Shown piece by piece: positions 31,285-38,490 of a stretch of 39,913 nucleotides of DNA. Both the position numbers and the translations under genes were made by a program. Source of the stretch: JBKBIP01 sp046297495 (GTDB lineage: Bacteria > Planctomycetota > Planctomycetia > Gemmatales > Gemmataceae); the NCBI GenBank assembly GCA_046297495.1, contig JBKBIP010000040.1, positions 1 through 39,913 on the forward strand, read 5' to 3'. The stretch's first letter is position 1. Each line of letters starts with the position of its first letter. The notes below the pieces were generated by a model. It made no database searches. It saw only the letters and a program-made list of their open reading frames with translations, and was not told the DNA's origin.

Positions 31285-32501
31285 CGGTCCAACTCGGCGG
31301 CGATAATGTTCAAGCTTCCCAGCACGGCCACCACATCGCTAACCTGATGGCCAACAATCAAATACGGAAAGATCGCGAAATGGATAAACGACGGCGGCCG
31401 GGTGCGGGCGCGATACGCGCGCCCCGTGCCGTCCGAGACGATATAAAAACCCAACTCGCCATTGGGGGCTTCGATGGCCCCATACACCTCATCCACGGGC
31501 GGCTGCCACTGGCGATTGGGCATGATCAGCTCGAAATGCTGAATCAAGCCCTCGATGCTGCGATAGGTGGCCTCGTGCGTTGGCTGCACCACCTTGCTTT
31601 CGACATCGACATTCACCGAGCCACCCGGCAGATTCTCGATAGCCTGCTGGATGATGCGCAGACTTTGCAGCATCTCTTCCATGCGCACCAGGTAGCGGCT
31701 GTAACAATCGCCACCGGTCGCGCACACCACCTGAAAATCGAAATCGGGATAGGCCAAATACGGCTCATCCTTGCGTAAATCACGGACAACGCCGCTGGCG
31801 CGAGCAATCGGCCCGGTGCAACTCAAGTTGATGGCGTCCTCTTGCGACAGCACGCCAACATTTTGCGTGCGGTCGATAAAGATGCGATTGCGGTTGAGCA
31901 AGCGCGTGACATCGGCATGCGCTTTGGGGAACCCCTTGACGAAGTTGCGCACTTTCTCGACGAAGATGTCATCGACATCGAACATCAAGCCGCCGACGCG
32001 CGTGTAACTGGGATGAAAGCGCTGGCCGGAGGCTGCCTCACTAATGTCATAAATCAGCTCGCGTTGATAGAAGCCGTACAAGAAGGCCGTGAACGCTCCC
32101 AGGTCCAACGCCGCCGCTCCGACACACAGCAAATGATCATGAATGCGCATCAGCTCGGCCAGGATTGTGCGGATGTATTTGCAGCGCGGCGTCAATTCGA
32201 TGCCCATGAGCTTTTCGACCACCTGATGCCAGGCGATCTCGTTGGCCACGGGCGAGATGTAATTCATGCGATCGACGATGGTGACATACTGATTATAATC
32301 CAAATCCTCGCCAAGCTTCTCGAAGCCGCTGTGCAGGTAGCCGATGTCCGGCACCGCCTTGACCACGGTTTCGCCATCCAGCGTCAGAATCAGGCGCAAC
32401 GTCGTGTGCGTGGCCGGGTGCTGGGGACCGAAGTTGAGCGTCCACAGATACTCACTGCGGTCTTCCGTTTCCGGTACGTGTTGGGCCAGCTCCAGCGGCA
32501 T
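31281..32501 (-). CDS. nuoD: NADH-quinone oxidoreductase subunit D
   Basis: This 49-kDa-type subunit forms the quinone site with NuoB. Family blocks are LNFGPQHPATHTTLRLILTL near residue 23 (conserved His), IGYLHSGFEKLGEDLDYNQY near residue 52, and DRMNYISPVANEIAW near residue 78. The C-terminus ADVVAVLGSLNIIAAELDR has a family-like end (VSDVVAVLGS is seen here). The length of 406 residues is normal. An AGAGG site five bases before ATG 32501 supports the start. It is separate from nuoC, not the nuoCD fusion of enterics. Confidence 0.98.
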   Translation of the reverse strand: MPLELAQHVPETEDRSEYLWTLNFGPQHPATHTTLRLILTLDGETVVKAVPDIGYLHSGFEKLGEDLDYNQYVTIVDRMNYISPVANEIAWHQVVEKLMGIELTPRCKYIRTILAELMRIHDHLLCVGAAALDLGAFTAFLYGFYQRELIYDISEAASGQRFHPSYTRVGGLMFDVDDIFVEKVRNFVKGFPKAHADVTRLLNRNRIFIDRTQNVGVLSQEDAINLSCTGPIARASGVVRDLRKDEPYLAYPDFDFQVVCATGGDCYSRYLVRMEEMLQSLRIIQQAIENLPGGSVNVDVESKVVQPTHEATYRSIEGLIQHFELIMPNRQWQPPVDEVYGAIEAPNGELGFYIVSDGTGRAYRARTRPPSFIHFAIFPYLIVGHQVSDVVAVLGSLNIIAAELDR

Positions 32502-32522
32502 GACAACCTCTATTCATTACCA

Positions 32523-32585
32523 GCGAGTGGGGGGTAAGACTTCTCGTGGTCCCCCTAACCGGCGGGCTTACGCTCCCTCACTCGC
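32523..32585. repeat. Family B palindrome between nuoC and nuoD
   Basis: Outer arms GCGAGTG (32523-32529) and CACTCGC (32579-32585) are perfect. The interior has GGGGGG and CCCCCTAACC tracts and GGGCTTACGC, as in the other family B elements. It ends 13 bases from the nuoC stop. Confidence 0.75.
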
Positions 32586-32598
32586 CATTTATATTTAA

Positions 32599-33093
32599 TT
32601 ACCCCTCTGCCCGCCGCAGCGCCGGGAAATTGTGGCGTTCCCCTCGGCCATGTAGGGGATAATCCTTGCGCAGCGGAAACGCCGTGAATTCCGGTGGCAT
32701 CAGGATGCGGCGCAAGTCGGGATGGCCGGTGAAGACGATGCCATACATGTCAAACACTTCACGCTCCATCCAGTCCGCCCCTTTCCACAAGGGAAACGCC
32801 GACGGCAGCGTCAAATCCGGCTCATTCACGTAAGTCTTGACATACACCCGTTCCCCCGTCCGCGTATTCAACAAGGCATAAATGACACCAAAACGATCAC
32901 GGGCATCGGGATAATGCAAATAATCCACGGCGGTCACATCGACTAACATATCGAAGCCGCACGTTTCCTTGAGACACTGTAACACATCATACAAACGCTC
33001 CGGTGTTACCATCACACGATGGTTATCGCGGAATTGGGAGGTGGTGAATCCTTCCGAGCCAAAGCGTTCGCGTAGTGTATCTTCGTAGGTCAT
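32599..33093 (-). CDS. nuoC: NADH-quinone oxidoreductase subunit C
   Basis: This 30-kDa-type peripheral subunit binds NuoD. Family blocks: DMLVDVTAVDYLHYP near residue 45, the GADWMEREVFDMYGIVFTGH signature near residue 100, and LRRILMPPEFTAFPLRKDYP near residue 122, ending in HGRGERHNFP. At 164 residues it is normal. ATG 33093 (MTYEDTLRERFG) is preferred to 33126, because the extra codons begin inside a dispersed palindrome. No strong ribosome site is visible. Confidence 0.96.
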   Translation of the reverse strand: MTYEDTLRERFGSEGFTTSQFRDNHRVMVTPERLYDVLQCLKETCGFDMLVDVTAVDYLHYPDARDRFGVIYALLNTRTGERVYVKTYVNEPDLTLPSAFPLWKGADWMEREVFDMYGIVFTGHPDLRRILMPPEFTAFPLRKDYPLHGRGERHNFPALRRAEG

Positions 33094-33109
33094 GGTAATC
33101 GTTGTAAGA

Positions 33110-33183
33110 GCCACAGATGAACACAAATGTTCTCGTTCCCAGGCAGAGCCTAGGAACGAAAGGACTCCGTGTTCATCCGTGGC
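33110..33183. repeat. Nested palindrome (family C outer, family D inner) between nuoB and nuoC
   Basis: The outer arms GCCACAGATGAACAC (33110-33124) and GTGTTCATCCGTGGC (33169-33183) pair with one mismatch. The inner arms TCGTTCCCAGGC (33133-33144) and GCCTAGGAACGA (33148-33159) also pair with one mismatch. The inner part recurs alone at 36158, suggesting one repeat inserted into another. Confidence 0.85.
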
Positions 33184-33197
33184 GATATTGTTTTACC

Positions 33198-33779
33198 TCA
33201 CAGCTCGCGTAACCGCGTGGCGTGGCGATAATCGCTAGGGGCCACGACCACGGACTCCAACGGCAGGCTCAGGCGTTTCGGTCCCTCGTAGTCCTTGCGC
33301 TCCGCGAACTCGCGTCCCTTGAGCGTACCGGTTTGTTTGATTTTCTCCTGTAAGTCGATCACTGAAGCGATCAGCTGCTCTGGGCGCGGCGGGCAGCCGG
33401 GGACATAGACATCAACCGGAATGAATCGGTCGATCCCCTGCACGACGGCATAGGTATCAAACACGCCGCCACTGGAAGCGCAGGCCCCCATCGAGATGCA
33501 CCATTTCGGCTCCGGCATTTGCAGCCAGATGCGCTGCATCACCGGCACCATCTTCATGACCACGCGACCGGCCACGATCATCAAGTCACACTGCCGGGGG
33601 CTGAAGCGCATGGCTTCCGCGCCAAAGCGGGCGATGTCATGCCGCGACGCCCCGGTAGCCATCAGCTCGATGCCGCAGCAGGCGGTGGCGAACGGCATCG
33701 GCCACAGACTATTTTTGCGCACCCAATTGGCGAGAAAATCCAACTTGGTGACGAGGAAGTCTTCCGACATTAGCGCCAT
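33198..33779 (-). CDS. nuoB: NADH-quinone oxidoreductase subunit B
   Basis: This subunit holds cluster N2, the last iron-sulfur centre before quinone. N2 ligands are in FATACCGIELMAT (adjacent Cys pair), SMGACASSGGVFDTY and VYVPGCPPRPEQLI. The length of 193 residues is normal. Starts at 33779 (AGGGGG eight bases upstream) and at 33770 (overlapping the nuoA stop as TAATG) are both credible. The frame is also open from 33800. Either way it overlaps the end of nuoA, implying coupling. Confidence 0.97.
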   Translation of the reverse strand: MALMSEDFLVTKLDFLANWVRKNSLWPMPFATACCGIELMATGASRHDIARFGAEAMRFSPRQCDLMIVAGRVVMKMVPVMQRIWLQMPEPKWCISMGACASSGGVFDTYAVVQGIDRFIPVDVYVPGCPPRPEQLIASVIDLQEKIKQTGTLKGREFAERKDYEGPKRLSLPLESVVVAPSDYRHATRLREL

Positions 33780-34183
33780 TGGAACACCCCCTTCCGCCAA
33801 TCATAAACGTAAGCAAGCGTCAGCAAAGCGATGAAGACCAGCACGCACCAAAAGACGGTGCCATGCAGCTCCGGCGGCAACCACGGCTGCGGCGGATTAG
33901 GTTGGTACGCGATCACCGCCCAGGGATATAGGAATAGCAATTCGACATCGAAGACCAGAAACATAATGGCCACGAGATAAAACTTCACGTCGAAGCGCTG
34001 CCGCGCGTCGCCGATGGGGTCCATGCCCGATTCATAGGGCATCTGCTTAACCGGCGTAATCTTCTTCGGCCCAACCAGGTGAGCCATAATCATGGTGACG
34101 GCGGCGAACGCCAGGATGATGATTAGATAAAGGAGGATGGGATAATAGGCCGACAAATTCGAGTTCAGCGGTGCGCTGGCCAC
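33770..34183 (-). CDS. nuoA: NADH-quinone oxidoreductase subunit A
   Basis: This three-helix membrane subunit is the first gene of the nuo operon. YYPILLYLIIILAFAAVTMI is helix 1. KQMPYESGMDPIGDARQRFD is the conserved Cys-free loop, and FYLVAIMFLVFDVELLFLYP holds the acidic helix 2. A last helix and a basic end (DWRKGVFQWR) follow. The start is GTG 34183, behind a G7 tract six bases upstream. A promoter and structured leader lie upstream (34224-34340). Confidence 0.97.
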   Translation of the reverse strand: MASAPLNSNLSAYYPILLYLIIILAFAAVTMIMAHLVGPKKITPVKQMPYESGMDPIGDARQRFDVKFYLVAIMFLVFDVELLFLYPWAVIAYQPNPPQPWLPPELHGTVFWCVLVFIALLTLAYVYDWRKGVFQWR

Positions 34184-34223
34184 GGCATCCCCCCCTTATC
34201 GGATGTTTCTGGTGTCTTCCTGA

Positions 34224-34279
34224 CTTCGTGATTTTTTTCACGAAGTAAGTGAAAAAGAAGCCTCGACGATTGGTCGAGG
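34224..34279 (-). promoter_or_regulatory. Structured leader of the nuo operon, attenuator-like
   Basis: Read leftward, the leader has a hairpin CCTCGAC/GTCGAGG (34261-34279, 5-base loop) followed by a T-rich stretch CTTCTTTTTC. Next comes CTTTTTCAC pairing with GTGAAAAA (34249-34256 with 34234-34241). A palindrome CTTCGTGA/TCACGAAG (34224-34231 with 34238-34245) shares bases 34238-34241 with it. The last two stems exclude each other. The 22-bp palindrome could alternatively be a protein operator. Confidence 0.5.
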
Positions 34280-34312
34280 TCATTTCACAATTTCGACTGT
34301 CATTCTCTGCTA

Positions 34313-34340
34313 AGTATAGAAAGCGTCCCCGCGCCGTCAA
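34313..34340 (-). promoter_or_regulatory. Sigma70-like promoter of the nuo operon
   Basis: On the minus strand TTGACG (complement of 34335-34340), a 16-base spacer and TATACT (complement of 34313-34318) closely match the sigma70 consensus. Transcription would begin near 34306, leaving a leader of about 120 bases before nuoA. Confidence 0.7.
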
Positions 34341-34434
34341 GTAGGGAGTGGTTGACAAGATTCCGCAAGCACAAGATTTCTCGGTTGCTCATTGCCAGGT
34401 GCTCCATGTCCGGCAATAAGTACAGAGGCTGAGG

Positions 34435-35046
34435 CTAAAGCGCCGCGAACTGCCGCAACATTTCCAGACCGATCTGTTGGCTTTTTTCCGGGTGGAACTG
34501 CGTGGCCATGACGTTGTCCCGACCGAGGACCGATGCGAATGACGATGGATAATCGGTCTCGGCGGCGATGACGGCGGGGTCGTCGGGAATGCCATAGTAG
34601 GAATGGACGAAATAGACCGAAGCACCGTCGGGACAGCCGCGCAAGATGGGGATTTCCCGGCGGATGCGGAGCTGGTTCCAGCCCATGTGCGGCACTTTTA
34701 GGCCAGGTAGATTGGGGAAACGGACCACCTGGCCGGGAATCACGTTTAGCCCGTCATATTCGCCGTCTTCGTGACTTTTGGTGTAGAGCAATTGCAGCCC
34801 CAGGCAGATGCCGAGAAATGGTTTCCCCGCGCGGATGTGCTCCAGCAGCGGCTCGACGAGACGGGCCTCATGCAGCCGGGCGATAGCGTCCCGGAAGGCG
34901 CCGACGCCGGGGAGGATCACTTTGTCGGCCTCGGCCACGCGGTTGGGATCGCCGCTGATGACCGCCGCATGTCCTACCTTTTCCAAGCCCTTCTGCACGC
35001 TGCGCAGGTTGCCCATGCCATAGTCAACAATCAGGATGGTGGCCAT
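34435..35046 (-). CDS. hisH: Imidazole glycerol phosphate synthase, glutamine amidotransferase subunit
   Basis: HisH releases ammonia from glutamine for HisF, in histidine synthesis. The class I amidotransferase triad is visible: Cys in FLGICLGLQLLY near residue 80, and His and Glu in ATQFHPEKSQQIG near residue 182. The N-terminus ILIVDYGMGNLRSVQKGLE and PGVGAFRDAI are typical. The length of 203 residues is normal. hisF and other his genes are not in this window. It begins 3 bases after the prepilin peptidase stop and so is probably cotranscribed with it. Confidence 0.96.
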   Translation of the reverse strand: MATILIVDYGMGNLRSVQKGLEKVGHAAVISGDPNRVAEADKVILPGVGAFRDAIARLHEARLVEPLLEHIRAGKPFLGICLGLQLLYTKSHEDGEYDGLNVIPGQVVRFPNLPGLKVPHMGWNQLRIRREIPILRGCPDGASVYFVHSYYGIPDDPAVIAAETDYPSSFASVLGRDNVMATQFHPEKSQQIGLEMLRQFAAL

Positions 35047-35049
35047 GCT

Positions 35050-36141
35050 TCACGCCTCCTCTTCCGAGCCGCGCATTTTCCGCAACATTACCGCCGACAG
35101 AAACAGGAACACGGCGCTGGCGATGACCATGAATAGCAACAAATACTCGAAGAAAAACAACGGCTGCACGCGCGGCGCGATCCAATGCCAGCCGAGCCAG
35201 GTCATCACCACCCCCAGCGCCAACGCCGGGCCGAACGGCAAAGTACGGTCGCCGTGCAGCACCAGCTGAGCGATGGCGCAGAACAGTCCGGGAATCACGG
35301 CGAGGAAAAAGGCCACGACTACCAGCTGCCAGCCCAGAAAGGCGCCGGCCATCATCATCAAATCGGCGTCTCCCAGACCAATGGCTTCCTTGCCCAAGCC
35401 CTGGGTGAAGATGCCGCCGATGATCCGCACCAGCCAGGTCCCCATGAACATTCCCGCCAAGCCGGTCGCCAAGCCGAGCTGCCAGCTGCCAGGCGGTAGC
35501 CAATCCGGCAACGGCCCCCACACCGGCCAGGGATAGAGACCCATCGGCGGACTGAGATGGGGTGGAAGCTGCCACCACGGCCGGTTCAAAAGGATAGTCT
35601 GGCCTGCTGAACTGAGAGTATAGGGCCACGGCCAAGGGAACAGCACCGCGCCGAGCAAGCCGATGACCGTGCCGGTGACGGTAAGTGACAACGGTATCTC
35701 CCGATGTTCCAGATCGCACGCCGCCGCCGCCAGCAGGAAGGAGAACAGGATGGCGTGAAAGCCGAACAACACCCAGGCTTGCCAGGCAATCACGCCCCGT
35801 TGAATGGCCAGCTGCTCGCCCTGCAACAGGGACCAATGATGGACATTAACGACCACTTCGAGATAAAACAGGCCGGCGAAACTCAAGCCGGTAAACAGTT
35901 CGATGATGGGATAGCGCATCGAGAACGATGTGCCACATGTTCGGCATCGTCCGCGTAGCAAAAAATAACTCAGCAGCGGGATATTGTCATACCAACGAAT
36001 CGCTTGCAGGCAGTGGCCGCAGCGCGATCCCATCGGCCAGAGCACGCTTTTCTCCAGGGGCAAACGGCTGATGCAGACATTGAGGAAGCTGCCCACCGCC
36101 AACCCCAGGATAAACACCAGCACGAGCCAGACGTAGATCAT
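35050..36141 (-). CDS. Prepilin peptidase (type IV leader peptidase, A24 family)
   Basis: This inner-membrane aspartic peptidase cleaves and often N-methylates type IV prepilins or pseudopilins. The N-terminal domain has GSFLNVCISRLPLEKS and two CxxC pairs (CGHCLQ and CRTCGT, residues 42-72), as in bifunctional enzymes. The catalytic Asp residues are in ACDLEHREIPL (near 165) and IGLGDADLMMMAGAFLGW (near 255), the GxGD motif. The 363 residues contain about eight helices. A Pro/Trp-rich insertion (around 200-220) sits between the two catalytic Asp regions. Nearby pilin genes are absent. Confidence 0.93.
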   Translation of the reverse strand: MIYVWLVLVFILGLAVGSFLNVCISRLPLEKSVLWPMGSRCGHCLQAIRWYDNIPLLSYFLLRGRCRTCGTSFSMRYPIIELFTGLSFAGLFYLEVVVNVHHWSLLQGEQLAIQRGVIAWQAWVLFGFHAILFSFLLAAAACDLEHREIPLSLTVTGTVIGLLGAVLFPWPWPYTLSSAGQTILLNRPWWQLPPHLSPPMGLYPWPVWGPLPDWLPPGSWQLGLATGLAGMFMGTWLVRIIGGIFTQGLGKEAIGLGDADLMMMAGAFLGWQLVVVAFFLAVIPGLFCAIAQLVLHGDRTLPFGPALALGVVMTWLGWHWIAPRVQPLFFFEYLLLFMVIASAVFLFLSAVMLRKMRGSEEEA

Positions 36142-36157
36142 TCAGCGAACCTCACAT

Positions 36158-36186
36158 CTCGTTCCCAGGCTCTGCCGGGAAACGAG
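36158..36186. repeat. Family D palindrome
   Basis: CTCGTTCCC (36158-36166) and GGGAAACGAG (36177-36186) pair with one bulged A. It matches the inner hairpin at 33133-33159 and lies between the DapA-family gene and the prepilin peptidase. Confidence 0.75.
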
Positions 36187-36191
36187 GAGAT

Positions 36192-37073
36192 TTACAACAA
36201 CCCCGCCTTGGTCAACGCTTCGCGCATCTTCTGTTGCTTATCGGCTGACAGCGGGGCGACGGGGGAGCGGCTGGGGCCGATGGACATGCCGAGTAATTGC
36301 AGTGCCGCCTTGACGCCGCCGGGGGCAGTGCCGAGGGTCAGGCTCATGCGCACCGGATTGAGCTGGAGCTGGGCCGCCTTGGATGCCTCCTGGTCGCCGC
36401 GCACGAAGGATTCGTAAATTTTGACCACCAGGGCCGGGGCGATGTTCGCCGTCGCCGGCACCGCGCCGCGGGCGCCAAAGAGCAAGGCCGGATAGATGAG
36501 CGTATCGCGCCCCTGCAACACCGCGAAGCGATCGGGGACCACGCGGATACACTCGATGGTATTTTGCAAGTCGCCGCTGGAATCCTTCATGGCCAGGATG
36601 TTCGGAATCTCCGCCAAACGAGCCACGGTGTCCACGTCGATCTTGACGCCGCCGCAGGTGGCTGGATTGTTGTATAGCACGACCGGCAACGACGTGTGCT
36701 CAGCAATGCGGCGATAGTGGTCGTAAATTTCCTGCTGATTGGGAATGACAAAATAGGGCGTAATGACCGACACGCCATCGACTCCTTCCTTTTCCGCCAT
36801 CTTCGTCAGCCGCACCGCCTCACGCGTCGTCTCGGCCCCGGTGCCAGCGTACACCGGCACGCGCTTATTGACGTGGGCCACGGCGGTGGCGATCACTTCC
36901 TGTTTCTCGCGCTCGTCGAGGGCGTAGAACTCGCTGTTGGTGCCGAGCACGAAAATGCCATGCACGCCTTGGCTAATGAGATGATCGATAAACCATTTCA
37001 AGCGCGGCAAGTCGAGGTCTTCGTTGGCCTGCATCGGCGTGGCCACAGGGGGGATGATGCCTTGGATCTTCAT
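36192..37073 (-). CDS. DapA-family lyase/aldolase, substrate uncertain
   Basis: The 293-residue TIM-barrel enzyme forms a Schiff base with pyruvate. The family blocks are GIIPPVATPM at the N-terminus, VLGTNSEFYALDEREKQEVI near residue 45, YAGTGAETTREAVRLTK near residue 77, the Tyr in VVLYNNPATCGG near residue 133, and the Lys in ILAMKDSSGD near residue 162. True DHDPS enzymes have YNVPxRTG, where the Arg binds the substrate carboxylate. Here that Arg is absent (NNPATCG), so lysine synthesis is doubtful. ATG 37073 has GGAAG upstream. The open frame to 37220 overlaps glcF and is not homologous. Its place behind glycolate-oxidase genes hints at a 2-keto acid aldolase. Confidence 0.85.
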   Translation of the reverse strand: MKIQGIIPPVATPMQANEDLDLPRLKWFIDHLISQGVHGIFVLGTNSEFYALDEREKQEVIATAVAHVNKRVPVYAGTGAETTREAVRLTKMAEKEGVDGVSVITPYFVIPNQQEIYDHYRRIAEHTSLPVVLYNNPATCGGVKIDVDTVARLAEIPNILAMKDSSGDLQNTIECIRVVPDRFAVLQGRDTLIYPALLFGARGAVPATANIAPALVVKIYESFVRGDQEASKAAQLQLNPVRMSLTLGTAPGGVKAALQLLGMSIGPSRSPVAPLSADKQQKMREALTKAGLL

Positions 37074-37101
37074 GGTTGGTTCTTCCGAGGGTTGAAAGAG
37101 G

Positions 37102-38472
37102 TTAGCCCGCTGCCACCGGACAGCCCGGAACGGCGGCGGGATCGAAATAGCTGGCCCACAGCGCATCGATGGGATGCGCCACCCAAATGTCAGAGCGCTC
37201 GGGGCGCAGGTAACGGCCAATTTGCAACAGACAGCCGACGTTGCCGGTGAACACGGCTTGCGGCTCCGCTTGCAGGATGTTGTCCGCTTTGCGCCGGCCC
37301 AAGCGTTCGGCCATGTCCGGCTGGGTGAGGTTGTAGCTGCCAGCGGCGCCGCAGCAAATTTCCGATTCGTTGAGCGGCACCAGCTGCAATTCGGGGATCA
37401 TCTCCAACAGTTGGCGCGGTTGCTGGCGGATTTGCTGGGCGTGGCACAGATGACAGGCGTCGTGATACACCCCCCGCAAGGGGACAGGATGGCGCGGCGG
37501 AATCGGGCCCAGAGCCGTCAGAAATTCATGGATATCGCGGACCTTGGCCTGAAACGACTGTCCCCCCCCCGCTGCTGGGGTATCGTGCAGCAGGTGGTGA
37601 TAGTCCTTGAGCATGGCCCCACAGCCGGCGGCGTTGACGATGATGGCATCGACCGCGTCGGGACCATCGACCAGCCCCGGACCAAACGCCTCGCAGTTGG
37701 CCAGCGCTTTTTCTTGAGCGGGTTTTTCCAGAGCGGCGTGATAATACAGCGCGCCGCAACAGGTTTGGTTGCGGGGAATCCACACTTCGCAGCCGTTTTT
37801 TTGCAACACCTGCGCCGTCCGCAAGGTCGTTTGCGGGAAGAAGGCATCGCCGGCGCAACCGATGAACAGGGCCACGCGGGCGCGGCGTTTCCCCTCGGCG
37901 GGCAGCACTTCCGGCAAGCTGCCATAGTGGACTTCCAAGCGCGGCAGCATGTCATAGAGCTGACGCAGCGACGCTGGCAACACGTTGAGCAAGCCGGACC
38001 ATTCCAACACCTTATCCAGGCCTGCCCACTGCATCAGCTTGGCCGGCATCAGCGCCCAGCGGGTTCGGCTGTTGTATGGAGTCAGGTGGAATAACAACAG
38101 ACGCTGCAGCAGGGACAAAGTGGAGTCCGGCGGAGCGGATTTGGCCATGTGGACGCGGAACGGCTCTATCAACCGGCCATATTGCACCCCCGATGGACAA
38201 GCCGATTCACACGCCCGGCAATCCAGGCACAGATCGAGATGGCGGCGGACCTCGGCGTTCAGTTCGAGCTTGCCATCCTGCACCGAGCGCATGAGATAGA
38301 TGCGGCCGCGTGGACTGTCCATCTCCGTCCCCAATTCGACATAGGTAGGGCAGGAGGCGGTACACAGCCCGCAATGGACGCAATCCAGAAACAACTCGTA
38401 GTCAATGGGCGCCTGGTTGGGCGGGGACGGCAACACCGCCAAAGGGGTTCGCGTTGTCTCGGTAGTGGCCAT
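37102..38472 (-). CDS. glcF: Glycolate oxidase iron-sulfur subunit (GlcF-like)
   Basis: This electron-transfer subunit is partner of a FAD-binding 2-hydroxy acid dehydrogenase. Two ferredoxin motifs open the protein: CVHCGLCTASCPTYVELG near residue 31 and CLDCRACESACPSGVQYG near residue 81. Two CCG domains follow, with NQTCCGALYYH near residue 235 and SEICCGAAGSYNLTQPDMAE near residue 370. The length of 456 residues is typical. It starts 18 bases after the GlcE-like gene and is followed closely by the DapA-family gene, a likely operon. LutA- or heterodisulfide-reductase-type relatives share these domains. Confidence 0.92.
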   Translation of the reverse strand: MATTETTRTPLAVLPSPPNQAPIDYELFLDCVHCGLCTASCPTYVELGTEMDSPRGRIYLMRSVQDGKLELNAEVRRHLDLCLDCRACESACPSGVQYGRLIEPFRVHMAKSAPPDSTLSLLQRLLLFHLTPYNSRTRWALMPAKLMQWAGLDKVLEWSGLLNVLPASLRQLYDMLPRLEVHYGSLPEVLPAEGKRRARVALFIGCAGDAFFPQTTLRTAQVLQKNGCEVWIPRNQTCCGALYYHAALEKPAQEKALANCEAFGPGLVDGPDAVDAIIVNAAGCGAMLKDYHHLLHDTPAAGGGQSFQAKVRDIHEFLTALGPIPPRHPVPLRGVYHDACHLCHAQQIRQQPRQLLEMIPELQLVPLNESEICCGAAGSYNLTQPDMAERLGRRKADNILQAEPQAVFTGNVGCLLQIGRYLRPERSDIWVAHPIDALWASYFDPAAVPGCPVAAG

Positions 38473-38490
38473 GCTAAGTCTCGTTTGGGT

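Noticed and set aside
37074..37220. 49-codon extension of the DapA-family gene
   Set aside because: It overlaps the end of glcF. The family N-terminus starts at MKIQGIIPPV, with a ribosome site.
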